Origin: Doris montereyensis
Taxonomy: Eukaryota > Mollusca > Gastropoda > Nudibranchia > Dorididae
Length of the DNA stretch: 64,000 nucleotides
Assembly (NCBI GenBank): GCA_037039925.1
Contig: JAXRKP010000006.1
Span: 877,501 to 941,500 of the forward strand
Direction: 5' to 3'
Both the position numbers and the translations under genes were made by a program. A model generated the notes under the pieces. It was given only the letters and a program-made list of their open reading frames with translations, did not search any database and had not been told where the DNA came from. Within the stretch, counting starts at the first letter, position 1. Each line of letters starts with the position of its first letter. This document shows positions 1-10,600 of the stretch, in pieces.

Positions 1-420
1 CCGTCGCGAATGTGCGAGGCCGGCGAGGCAGACTCGTTGTATTTGTTAAAGCGAGTACTCGAGCAATGCGAGACCCGAGAAGACGGTAGTTGGTACCAAC
101 GACCAATAGAACAGCGAGTCTTGCCCAGACCTAAATCTAGCTGCCGGTAGACTCACAGTTATGTTTCGTGCAATGTTTTATCTCGACAAAACCAGTACAC
201 CTTTCTTTCTTTCTTTATCAGTTCCCATTCTACCTTTCGGTGTATGGGTACCATTACATCATCACACCATAAATAACGATTAGATTAGATTAGATCCAGA
301 TTGTATGAAACTGTATCTAGTACAGTTGTAGATTAGATCTAGATCTATCTAGATCATATTCCAACTAGATGTTGGATCCAACAGTCCTATGTGTAGATTA
401 GATTCATATTTAGACTTCTT
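1..420. other. No gene seen; AGATTAGATC low-complexity tract
   Basis: No supported coding region. The first 160 bases are comparatively GC-rich with no recognisable reading frame. From about 275 to 420 the sequence is dominated by imperfect AGATTAGATC / TAGATCTAGAT runs, a simple-sequence type that recurs elsewhere in the window. Confidence 0.6.
201..248 (+). repeat. Dispersed repeat, copy 1 (TTTCTTTC-ATCAGTTCCCATT)
   Basis: A (CTTT)n tract is followed by TATCAGTTCCCATTCTACC and then TTTCGGTGTATGGG. The same sequence recurs at 7188-7236 in the same orientation. About 46 bases are shared. The element type is unknown. The two copies bracket about 7 kb of mixed repeats, with no sign that they are LTRs of one element. 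Confidence 0.7.
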
Positions 421-424
421 CTTC

Positions 425-945
425 TATCTCCTATCTGTCCCATGGCGGAGGCCGTTGGGGCGCTACCGATGACCAAATAACCAGTCTTCTCAGCTCCTTC
501 CTGTCCTCCGCCCGTCTCATCAGCTCACTTAGCTTCAAGCCCGTCCATTCAGTGATATTGTCCCCTCATCTCTTCTTTTGTCTGTCTCTTCTCCTACCTC
601 CTCTGACAGTTCTTTGAAGCACAGTTTTTGGAAGCCCTCCTTCTCTCACAAAGTGTCCAAACCATTTCATTTTGCGCCTTTTGACAGTGGTGAGGAGGTC
701 TTCATAAGGACCAATGGTTTGTCTTATTCTGTCTCTAACTTCTTCATTGTTGATATGGTCTTTGTGAGAGATACCGAGCAATCTTCTAAAGCATCTCATT
801 TCTGTTGCCTGTATTCTCTTCTCTTTATCTACAGTTAGTGTCCATGTTTCGCAGGCATAAAGAAACACTGAGTGAACAAGTGAGCGCATAAGTTTTAACT
901 TTGAGCTAAGGGAGACTTTGTTGTCTTTCCAGACGGTTCTAGACT
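425..945 (-). mobile_element. Non-LTR retrotransposon (LINE) C-terminal fragment
   Basis: Read on the minus strand, this gives the C-terminal part of a LINE ORF2-type protein, downstream of the reverse transcriptase core. Seen motifs are YACETWTLT, RIQATEMRCFRRLLGIS, KRRKMKWFGH, GGRRRDRQKK, then DNITEWTGLKLSEL and a proline-arginine tail. The open frame from 889 down to 566 is closed by a stop in place of an expected Trp codon after the RQKK motif, and similarity continues in frame to about 425. Upstream, the same frame extends to about 945 (TVWKDNKVSLSSKLKLM). The endonuclease and catalytic RT are absent, so this is a 5'-truncated dead copy, which is usual for LINEs. The family (RTE-like versus Jockey-like) is not certain from this piece alone. 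Confidence 0.85.
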
Positions 946-1689
946 ATAGATTCCATATTCAATGGAAAATTCTAAATATCTCATCAAAGTCAGTTTTTAT
1001 TCTTGACTTATACTCCACTATGGCTCCTTTGTCTTATTTCTTATACTTGAATAACTTCTATGTCGAAATATTTTTCCTTTTAAAAATATGATTACCTCAG
1101 GTCTCACATTTATCAAACGACCTAAATAGAGCGTTCAATTTAGAATAAAAACAATGTCCATCTTGATTTCTACATGACATTTGTCTCGCTTTATTTTTGT
1201 TCCCGATAGGATTTTCTTTTGGCTCTTTTACTCCCGTTTCTTTTGTCTTTTTCATTTGTTTCATCTTGTTCACACCCATAACTATTCATTTCTATGTTTC
1301 AAATTAAGATTAAGAATTCGGAATCTCTTTTTAGTAAGACATCAGGGCTCTTATGTAATCATCATGTGCTGATGGGAAGAAGCAAGGCCGTCTCTAATAG
1401 AAGGCCTGGAAGGCTCCTGAAACAAGGGTAGTCAGCTGATGTTATCAGGCCGAATGATTATATTTTAATTAATACTTCTTAATATGTTTTAACTGTTCTG
1501 CATAAGAAGAGTAAATACAAATAAAAAATTAAGACCGATTTAAACCCAATATTTAATCCAATAATCCGAATATTTTTAATTCATTGTGGAATTATTTCCG
1601 CCTACGCCGACAATGAAATAATAGAAATCAAGGCCAAAGGCCCATTTACGCAGTCTAGTATATATCACTCCGCTCACTATTTTCAATAT
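946..1689. other. No gene seen; AT-rich spacer
   Basis: No supported coding region. It contains the left arm of a 32-base inverted repeat (1383-1414) and AT-rich sequence. Two short open frames near 1100-1370 overlap on opposite strands and have no recognisable content. Confidence 0.6.
1383..1414. repeat. 32-base inverted repeat, left arm
   Basis: The 32 bases from CAAGGCCGTCTC to CTGGAAGGC are an exact reverse complement of 5304-5335. GAAG stands immediately outside both arms, which could be a short target duplication or chance. Confidence 0.8.
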
Positions 1690-2181
1690 GGCTGCGCCCA
1701 TGTTCATTTCGTCTCAGAGCTGTTTATTACAAGTTGTTTGCCATCTACCAAAATAAAAAGGTAAGTAGATCTAGGCCTAAGTAAGTAGATGTAGGCCTAA
1801 GTTTATTCTTCATTATTATGATACTCTATATTTTAAAGCAATTGTCATTACTTGATGTTTATGATTCAAGACCCTAACACAGATGCCATACTATTAGTAT
1901 TAGGCTACTAAGATCAAGAATAGGTTAATGATGTCAAACAGTGAGTTGATGCATAGTGCAAAGTCTGAATGGTGCTAATCTAATAAGTGTATGATAATAT
2001 AATAATATAAAATTAGAAGCAAGCAATTTTTTATTGCCATATCATTATTATCATCATCATTTGAGGTCTATGTTGTTGATGTGGCATATAAAATGAGGGG
2101 AGGGGACATTGTGAAGAAAGAATCTTTAGTGAAACTAAGGTTACTAATTCATTTCTATTTTTGTTTTCTTTTCAGCTGACA

Positions 2182-2467
2182 ATGGTCAACAAATGCTGTG
2201 TCCCTGGCTGCTCTTCAAACTACAAAAGGTCAGGGGAACAACAAGACAAAGTCGGATATGTGAACTCATTTTCATTTCCAAAGGATGAACTTGTAGAGCA
2301 GTGGGGAAAAAATATTCCTCGTGACAATTTGATTGTGACAAAAAACACTGTTGTGTGTGAAAACATTTTGATGAAGCAGACATTATTCGTGGATTATGTG
2401 ACACGGGGCTCCACTGTCGACAAGTATTATATTGTTGGGGTGATTCGTATCGCTCGTTTTCGTAGGG
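2182..2467 (+). pseudogene. THAP-type zinc-finger domain, frame-broken and truncated
   Basis: The frame starts MVNKCCVPGCSSNYK and continues through VNSFSFPKDE, W at residue 43, PRDNLIV and a final VCE-HFDEADIIR. This is the order of a C2CH THAP DNA-binding domain: Cys-x4-Cys near the N terminus, an invariant-type Trp, a Phe-Pro pair, and a C-terminal Cys-x2-His-Phe. The last Cys-His pair is reached only by a one-base frame change at the AAAA run near 2360-2363. After that the frame runs on to a stop near 2467 without any further recognised domain. A splice acceptor (TTGTTTTCTTTTCAG, ending 2175) lies just before the ATG. A strong donor (AAAAAG/GTAAGT at 1760/1761) suggests a short untranslated first exon at about 1690-1760. 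THAP domains occur in host transcription factors and in P-element-type transposases, and this fragment does not tell which. Confidence 0.65.
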
Positions 2468-2545
2468 GTGATTTTTGTCGTTTGTAATGATTGACGGAAA
2501 AGTGGTAGTATGCACTTTTACTTTGATCACTTTCGCTTTCATGTG

Positions 2546-3383
2546 CTAAGGCTTTGGCGGAAGTTTTGTGTCTATTTTCCCGACAAAATGCTGTATCGTG
2601 AGTTTTTTATTTTTACAATTTTCACACCATCTTTGTTGTAGATTCCTGCATTGTTTGGTGTTGTGTGAATTTGATTTGCAATGCGTACACCATTTTGATG
2701 AGGCAGCATGTGGTGGACAGCGTGAATCATCGTACTTCTGGTACCGGTACGGGCGTTTGTAAGTCGAAGAATTTATGCTAAGGACAGAAATGTCACTTTG
2801 AAGTTGAACGTTCTCCTCTTGATTTCGAAGACTTTCTTTGAATTCCCTGAACGACTGATTTCTCTCATTGAGTTGTCAGTGTAATAAATGGTTGATATTC
2901 TTAGGCAGTCCTTTCAACACCATAGCAATTAGAAGTGAGTCACTTATATTTTCTCCAGCTTGCTTGAGAGCCGATGATGCCGTCTCTGCTCTGATGATGT
3001 AGTCGGTGATTGACTCATCTGGATGGTTAACAAGCGATGTCAATTCATTGTACAGCGTAAGTATCCTTGCTGTGCCTTTCGGTCGGTAGTGTGACCGTAG
3101 GATTCGTAAGGCCTGTCTTCCGTCACCGTTCGCGTCCCTTAATATTAAAAGAGGAACGGTCATCGAGCAGCTGAATTAGCTCGGCATACGCTTCTTCGCT
3201 TTTACTACGATCGATCTCAGCAGTCTGAGCAGCGTCATTGTCGACGTCTTTAAGGACATCATACAAACCACGTATCCTCATAAAAGCAAGGAACTTCGCT
3301 TCCCATAGCTCGTAGCATCTCTCATCACCATTGAAGGTGATGTTCCTGGGCCCATAACCTGTAAAGGATGGCTGGGCCGCCAT
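2546..3383 (-). mobile_element. Retrotransposon gag-like fragment with CCHC zinc knuckle
   Basis: A minus-strand frame starts MAAQPSFTGYG at 3383. It contains NITFNGDERCYELWEAKF, then a frame change near 3150, then DANGDGRQALRILRSHY, LYNELTSLV and GLPKNINH. It then meets an in-frame TGA at 2876-2878 and continues in the same frame with QLNERNQSFREFKESL to a stop at 2546-2548. Near the end is WCTHCKSNSHNTKQC, a clean Cys-x2-Cys-x4-His-x4-Cys knuckle, followed by a second degenerate knuckle (WCENCKNKK). The order of capsid-like helical segment and then zinc knuckle is that of the Copia/Ty1-type (UBN2-like) gag. No protease, integrase, RT or LTR was found, so it is a defective fragment. A plus-strand open frame at 2568-2762 is a shadow of this knuckle region. 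Confidence 0.75.
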
Positions 3384-4029
3384 CCTAGAAATTGATGGAC
3401 ACGGGTTGAGATCTAAATCATTTTTATTGAGCGAAGGACAAACATCTACAATTTTGTAGGAGAAACCGGAAGAAGAGCAGGTTACAGTTACAATAACAAT
3501 AATCCAATTCATACATTTTATGGGTAGAAGAGCTACACTGGGAGTGATTAGAATTTATATAAACAATAAAGAATACACACAGGGTAACAATTATAACACC
3601 CATACAGGATACATAGTCCATACATCCTAACAAAATTATCATATGAATATGATTTAAGACAGACCTGTCTGTTTCATCTCCTAATTTTATATTACAGTCC
3701 TATTCTTCTCACTCAAGTTCATGTCTGTGGCATTTTATGAAGATTTTTAGAATCATCTTAAACAGATATTTCTGTAAAACTGTTTTTATCAATTGAATTT
3801 GAGAGCAAGAGTTCATTTATTATCTAAGTGCACAAATTTCTGTCGTGTTGTGCACTGTACTAGTACTAGTGTATAAGTTCAGTAAAGGATTTACTTTGTA
3901 ATCCTCAATGTTGTTATTTTTTGCTTTTGGTCTAATTCATATTGTTGTTTGGCCACTTTGATTGAGTCTTAAATCACTAAATAATTTGTTTCACTACTGT
4001 TACTAGTGTTACTATGAGCTTTGTCTTTA
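3384..4029. other. No gene seen
   Basis: AT-rich sequence without a supported frame. It lies between the gag start and the minisatellite. Confidence 0.5.
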
Positions 4030-4143
4030 TCTTCATTTAACGCAGTACAGTTTTCTGATTTTGCATTATAAATATATACAGTGATTTTAATATTAACAAT
4101 AAGATTTTGTATCTCTATCTACATTGTATAATGTGTGTGTGTA

Positions 4144-4178
<35 letters not shown>

Positions 4179-4846
4179 AGAGAAAGAGAGAGAGGGAGGG
4201 AGAGAGAGAGACAGAGAGAGAGAGAGACCTTATGAAACATGATTGAAAATGGAAATATTTTGATGACTGATTTTATACCATCTTCATTTAACGCAGTACA
4301 GTACTCGTTTTGCATTATAAATATATACAGTGATTTTAATATTAACAATAAGATTTTGTATCTCTATCTACATTGTATACTGTGTGTGTGTGTGAGAGAG
4401 AGGGAGAGGAGAGAGAGAGAGAGAGAAAGAAAGCGACAGACCGACAGAGAGAGAGAGAGACCTGATGAAACGTGATTGAAAATGGAAATATTTTGATGAC
4501 TGATTTTATACCATCTTCATTTAACGCAGTACAGTACTCGTTTTGCATTATAAATATATACAGTGATTTTAATATTAACAATAAGATTTTGTATCTCTAT
4601 CTACATTGTATACTGTGTGTGTGTGTGTGTGAGAGAGAGGGAGAGAGAGAGAGAGAAAAAGAGAGCGACAGACCGACAGAGAGAGAGAGAGACCTTATGA
4701 AACATGATTGAAAATGGAAATATTTTGATGACTGATTTTATACCATCTTCATTTAACGCAGTACAGTACTCGTTTTTGCATTATAAATATATACAGTGAT
4801 TTTAATATTAACAATAAGATTTTGTATCTCTATCTACATTGTATAC

Positions 4847-4915
<69 letters not shown>

Positions 4916-5060
4916 AAGAGAAAGAGAAAAGAGAAAAAGAGAAAAATGAAAAAGAGAGAAAGAGAGAGATAGACCGACAGAGAGAGAGAGAGACCTTATT
5001 ATGAAACATGATTGAAAATGGAAATATTTTGATGACTGATTTTATACCATGAAAATAAAA
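4030..5060. repeat. Minisatellite, about 235-base unit, four copies, each with TG/AG microsatellite
   Basis: The block TCTTCATTTAACGCAGTACAG, TTGCATTATAAATATATAC, TCTCTATCTACATTGTATA, (TG)n, (AG)n, then CCTTATGAAACATGATTGAAA, recurs about every 233-249 bases. The TCTACATTGTATA markers are near 4118, 4367, 4600 and 4834. The units are nearly identical outside the microsatellite, whose length and interruptions (GACAGACCGACAG) differ from unit to unit. Open frames of 60-80 residues here are microsatellite artefacts. Confidence 0.95.
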
Positions 5061-5303
5061 ATAAAACAATTAACTATACATTAACACTGTGTTGGATTCT
5101 TTTAATCTTACGAAGTAATTAGTGTGTGTGTGATGATAGTGATGTGCGTAGTACAAGTACAATGTCTTGTAGATTTATAGAGATCTAACTGATGACAGTC
5201 TAAGACTACTAACAACAGAGTTAGCAGAGCTAGATCTAGTTGGCTGCGTTGGTCCTGCTGCGGGGCCCCGCACGTCGGCCTGATAGCGACGCCATGTTTT
5301 TCT

Positions 5304-5335
5304 GCCTTCCAGGCCTTCTATTAGAGACGGCCTTG
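5304..5335. repeat. 32-base inverted repeat, right arm
   Basis: Exact reverse complement of 1383-1414. It lies in a GC-richer patch (5240-5350) that differs from the AT-rich surroundings. Confidence 0.8.
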
Positions 5336-5676
5336 GAAGACCGGCCTGGCCCACTTCTCCCCACGGATGGCCCAATTCTCCCCATGATAAAGAAAGTCAG
5401 TCATGAAGTAAGCATGTCGCCAGTAATGGTTTAAATGCAAGCCAGTATGTTTCAAATGTATGTTAGATCTAGAATCTAGAAATCTAGCTCTAGATATGTA
5501 TAATACTTTACTGTATTTAGTTTGAAATATTTGACTAGAAGTAGAAGATACATAATTTACTTTTAAATTCACCACGCAATCGAGATTTGAGTGGGTAGTT
5601 GAGAAAGTTGCTTAGGGTATGGATAAGGTAAAGGTTAGGGTCCTTGCTAGTTTCTTCTGATTTTATTTATTTACAG

Positions 5677-7130
5677 GTTGTTAGCCAATATGTTCGAAAA
5701 AATGCCGAGTATGGAAACATACCCGAGCATGTAATGCAAGAGGCAGTGGATGTGGTGGCCGCAGGCACATCTGTACGTGCAACAAGTCGGCAGTATGGCA
5801 CCCCCAGAAGTACACTTGCAAGAAATATTGAGAAAACCAAGGAAGGCAATAAACTGTGTCCCAACTACAAGCACAGTCAGGTATTTTCTTCAACCCAGGA
5901 ATATGAGCTAGCGGAGTATTTAGCAACATACGCTAAAATGTTTCATGGCTTGACAACAATAAATGCCAGGCGTCTGGCTTATGAGATGACTGGAGCCAAG
6001 AGCTTGAGATATCCCGAAACATGGGATGAGGCAAAATGTGCTGACAAAGAATGGCTGTTTGGTTTCATGCGACGTCATCAAGACCTCAGCATAAGACAAC
6101 CAGAGGCTATGTCACTATCCCGTACCACAGCGTTCAACAGGCGCACCATTGCTGTTTTCTTCATTTTATCGGATAATACATTCAGAGAGATGGGTGTGCC
6201 AGGACCTCAAATATTTAATCTTGATGAAACTGGCATAACGACTTAACACAAAGTGCCAAAGGCTATTGCGTCGAGGGGAGCAAAACAACTGGACCAGATA
6301 ACATCAAAAAGAGAGGAGAACTGGTGACTATATGTTGCATCGTGTCTGCGGTCAGACAAAGCTTGTCACCGGCTTTCGTATTTCCACGTAAAAACTTGAA
6401 AGACCATATGCTGTTTGGTGCTACCAAAGGATCTCTCAGTCTTATCCATCAGTCAGAGTGGATGACCGCAGACAATTTTATCAAAGTCATTGAACATATT
6501 TTAAAGCACACATGACTGACACAAGAACACACCATCATTGTAACAATGGACAACCATGACATCCATCTTTCCTACGCTGCCTTGGAGTTAGCCAAGGACA
6601 ATCACATTCATAACATCACACTCCCTCCACACACATCCAATAAAAACGCAACCACTTGATTACAGCATTTTTGGTCCTCTGAATACTCATTTCAACCGTC
6701 TATCAAGTCCTGGGTGCTGCAGAATATTGGAAAAACAATAACAATTTACCAACTTGCTCAGCTGGGAGGAACAGCGTTCATGCGTGCTGCTACACCCGAG
6801 AACATTTGTTCAGGATGTCGATCATCTGGAATTTAGCCACTGAATCCCGATGCCTTCGACAGCGTGGATTTTTACCATCCAGCATCTCTGACAGACCTAA
6901 TCTGCAGCCACAAAATACAGGTTGTACTACAAAAGTTTCTGACTAGGCAACGACACAGCCAACCTCTCCTGCTGTTCAACCTGTTGCTGGACCATCGTCT
7001 CTGTCATCTAAAGCAGATGCTGCTGTGTCAACTTTCCCAACTCCTGCTCATACAATTTCTGAAGAACATTCCAGAAATCCTTTGTACGTCAGCCCTGCTG
7101 ATATCAGACGTTATCGTGCTCTTACAATGT
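5677..7130 (+). mobile_element. Pogo/Tigger-type DDE transposase, decayed
   Basis: The reading starts at 5644 or at an acceptor-like TTATTTACAG/G near 5677. An N-terminal psq-type helix-turn-helix (EAVDVVAAGTSVRATSRQYG, PRSTLARNI) is followed by a CENP-B-like segment (EWLFGFMRRHQDLSIRQPEA). The DDE core follows: IFNLDETGI (first Asp), a stop at 6244, PKAIASRGAKQ, then in another frame LVTICCIVSAVRQSLSPAFVFP, VTMDNHDIHLSYAALELA (second Asp), LPPHTS, and KTQPLDYSIFGPLNTHFN (third Asp, in a third frame). The C-terminal tail has NPLYVSPADIRRYRAL near 7075-7125. The catalytic residues are visible, but at least three stops or frame changes break the protein, so it cannot be active. Terminal inverted repeats and TA duplications were not found by eye. 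Confidence 0.85.
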
Positions 7131-7187
7131 TTTTTTAAGTCAAACTTTATTAATATTTTGTTAACCTACAGTTAAAATACATAACTT

Positions 7188-7236
7188 TCTTTCTTTCTTC
7201 CTTTATCAGTTCCCATTCTACCTTTCGGTGTATGGG
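7188..7236 (+). repeat. Dispersed repeat, copy 2 (TTTCTTTC-ATCAGTTCCCATT)
   Basis: Second copy of the sequence at 201-248, same orientation, about 55 bases after the end of the pogo-like tail. Confidence 0.7.
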
Positions 7237-7522
7237 AAAAAACATAACATATACTCAAAATAGTTTGTTTATTGTTAACATGTTGCATTTAACTTCGATA
7301 CGTTTATATCATTATTATCATTCACAGGCACCCCCAGAAAGGACAACGATCGTGGTCCGGAAGCGAGGTAAAAGTAAGCTAGCCACGTCTACGCCATGAC
7401 ACACTGACAATCTTTACCATTCCACATCGAAATAAGATTTATAAATTGATTAAAATTTGTTTCCCGGGCAGTGGATAGGTAAGCACCTGTAAGGGGAGTA
7501 GATGATCCCGTCCTCCACGAGT

Positions 7523-7660
7523 CTCCTGCTGCCTTGCAGGCAATTGTTGGCTGACCAAAGGCTAAAGGAGTTAACCCTGACAGAAAATAACAACCTGCTG
7601 CCTTGCAGGCTGGTCTTGAAGGACTAAAGGCTAAGGAGTTAACCCTGACAGAAAATAGCA
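7523..7660 (+). repeat. Two tandem ~70-base units in a LINE 5' leader
   Basis: CTGCTGCCTTGCAGGC, a short spacer, then AAGGCTAA(A)GGAGTTAACCCTGACAGAAAATA occurs twice in a row. It lies directly upstream of the LINE endonuclease frame, consistent with a repeated 5' leader or promoter region of that element. That role is an inference from position. Confidence 0.75.
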
Positions 7661-7699
7661 AGGCCCGATAGGGGGCCTCAGGGTGGCAGCCCCACCATC

Positions 7700-10600
7700 T
7701 ACCTAGGGTACAGTGGGCTAATCCCCTGTTTATCCAAAACAACACGATTCAAAGTAATATATACAATGATATACCCGACTTGAACTTTCGAAGACGACTC
7801 TGGAAAAGAACACGGACTGTGATTTTTGGAACATGGAATGGTAGGGAAATTAATGGAAAAGAGTTAGAATTAGCTAATGAAATGGAAAAATTCAAAGTAG
7901 ACATTTTGGCTATTACAGAAACAAACAAAAAAGGACAAGGAATAGAAAATGTAGGACCAAATCATGCTTTAATCTTCTCAGGAGTAGATGTCAAAGATAG
8001 AGAAAGAGCAGGAGTAGGCTTCCTAGGGCATAAAAGGCAAGAAATGCTACTAAAAAGTTGGAAATGTGTAAGCCCACGGCTATTAGAGGTAAATATTAAA
8101 CCAAAAGGACGAGAAATTAAATTATTAATAGCTTATGGACCAAATGAAGATGCCACCAAAGAAGAAAAAGATACATTCGAAAATGATTTACAACTAACTG
8201 CAGAGAATCTCAAACTCAACTAGGAATTAATGGTTTTAGGAGATTTAAACGCTAGAGTAGGCAACAATGTAGAAAAATCGGGAGGAGTAATAGGTAAAGA
8301 AGGAGAGACAACAACTTCTCCAAATGGAGAGAGACCAATATATTTTTGCTTAAAGAATAATATAAAAATAACTAACACATTTTTTCCTCATAAAGATATC
8401 CACAAATATACAAGAGTAAATGAAGACAGATGTGAAAAGTCAATCATAGACTACATAATAGTTAGCAGCTCCCTTTTTTTACAGTACAATGGATACCAGA
8501 GTAAGTAGAGGAGCTGAAATATTCAGTGATCATCACCTCGTGATAGCCAAAATGAGATTATTAACTGAAGAAAACAAACAGAAAAAGAAAGAGAAGAAAG
8601 CTACTAAACTCAAAATAGAAGAACTAAATAAACCAATTGTAAAACAGATATACCAATCCAGGATAAAAAGATTTATCAGTGAAAGGCAGATGGATCTGAA
8701 GGAAAGCACAATAGAAGAAAAGTGGCAAATATATAAAGAAACACTCCTCAGTTGTACTGAAGAGATCTGTAGTAGGAAACAAATTAAAGGAGATAAGAAG
8801 AGAACAGCATGGTGGAATGAGAATGTTAAGACTTAGATCAAAGAAAAGAAGTATGCCTGGATGAAATACTTGCAAACGAAGAAACCAGAGGATAGGATAG
8901 ATTACGTGAATAAAAGAACTATCGCCAAAGAGAAAGTGAGGAAAGCAAAACAGGAACAATGGGAAGAGTTTGGACAAAGACTTCAAGAAAGCTATCAAGC
9001 AAATCAAAAACTGTTCTGGGGAGCAATGAAGAGCATCAAGTTTATCCAGAAATGATTAAAAACCAAGGGAGAGAGGCAGACAAACTACTACATGCAATAT
9101 GTCAACAAGCATAGACGTCCAAACAGGTGCCAGATGACTGGAATAGGGGAACGGTAGTACCAATACACAAGAAAGGAACAACTATGGAATACTCAAACTA
9201 TAGAGGATGTCACTACTTAACCTGTCCCCGCGGAAAATCGCAGCGCTTGCGGTCGCGTTGCGGCTGCGATTTTTCGGACTTACCGCAACGGAACCGCAAT
9301 TTTGACAAATGCCGCGATTTTTTGCATTTTTCATGATTTTTCCCTGTTATAAATGCTAAATATGGGAAAATGCTACTGCCACTGCTACACAACACTATTA
9401 AAATTTCGCGAGTAACTTCCCTTGACAACACAGAAAGTAAATATTTCATTCTTTGTTTAAATTTAATCCGATTGACTCAACCTGAAAGGTACTTCACAGA
9501 AGATCTGAACCAGTACAGCAGGATTTTGCTGGAGGACAACTTCACGTCAGCATACACGTTGACAGCCCAAAAATTGGACAAATACTTGACACCTGCTGGT
9601 CAGCCAGGAATTAAATTTCTCCAGAATGTCATGTTTTTCAACCCAGCCAAGTTGATAGTTTTTCCAGAATTGGACTTGAGTGGGGTGCCTGGCTTGGACA
9701 GTGTGCCTGAACATGAATTGCACAAGTATCGCAATCACCTTGGACCCCAAGCTGTGAAGAATCATTCCACCACTTCCATAGACCTGGAGCTTTTTTGGAA
9801 GTCTTGCAAGGAACAACTTCCCACCCTATCAAATTTGGCATTGCGTTATATGTATGCCACTGTCAATTCAACAGATGCAGAAAGGAGCTTTCCCCTCTAT
9901 AATTTAATATTAAGTGACAGAAGAAGAGGGTTAAATGAAGAGAGTCTTCCAGAGCCTTCTCTTCCTGTACTACAACAAATTTGTTGGGAATGACTTTCTT
10001 TTGTAGTTGATCTCATCTCATTGTAAACATTGAGTCTTCCATATATAAATATAATGCTCGTAAGCTCAAAATTGAAATACAAAGGATTTTTATTCGGGTA
10101 AAGTTTGGCTCTGTAGACTCTCTTCATTTAACATCTCTTAATTATAAATTCATATTTTTTTGTACTTTATTTTGTTTTCTTTTCCTCCCATTCGGAGAAT
10201 GGATGTTCTACTACTAGATCTAGTAAGTTAGAAATAAAATATTAAAAACAAGAAATAATTGTGCGCTGTTTATTGAAAATAATGATTTAAATTTGCAATT
10301 TTTCCTTGCAATTTTTACCTTTTTTGCTTGCAATTTTTTGAATTTTGAATGCAATTTTTGGCTTTTTCATTTGCAATTTTCCGCGGGGACAGCTTAACGT
10401 ACCAGTAAAAAGTATATTCCAGGATTCTGGAAATGAGACTAAGGAAAAGAGTAGAGGATCAGATTGAAGAACACCAGAGTGTATTTAAACCAGGAAGAAG
10501 TCTGCAAGATCACATATTTACAATTATACAAATAATAGAACATTTCCTTGAGAGAAACATTGATTTGCACTTGTGCTTTATTGACTTAGAAAAGGCATTT

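Noticed and set aside
2568..2762. Plus-strand 64-residue frame with an HHFDEAACGG segment, resembling the end of a THAP domain
   Set aside because: The opposite strand encodes the gag zinc knuckle in a continuous frame, so this is a shadow.
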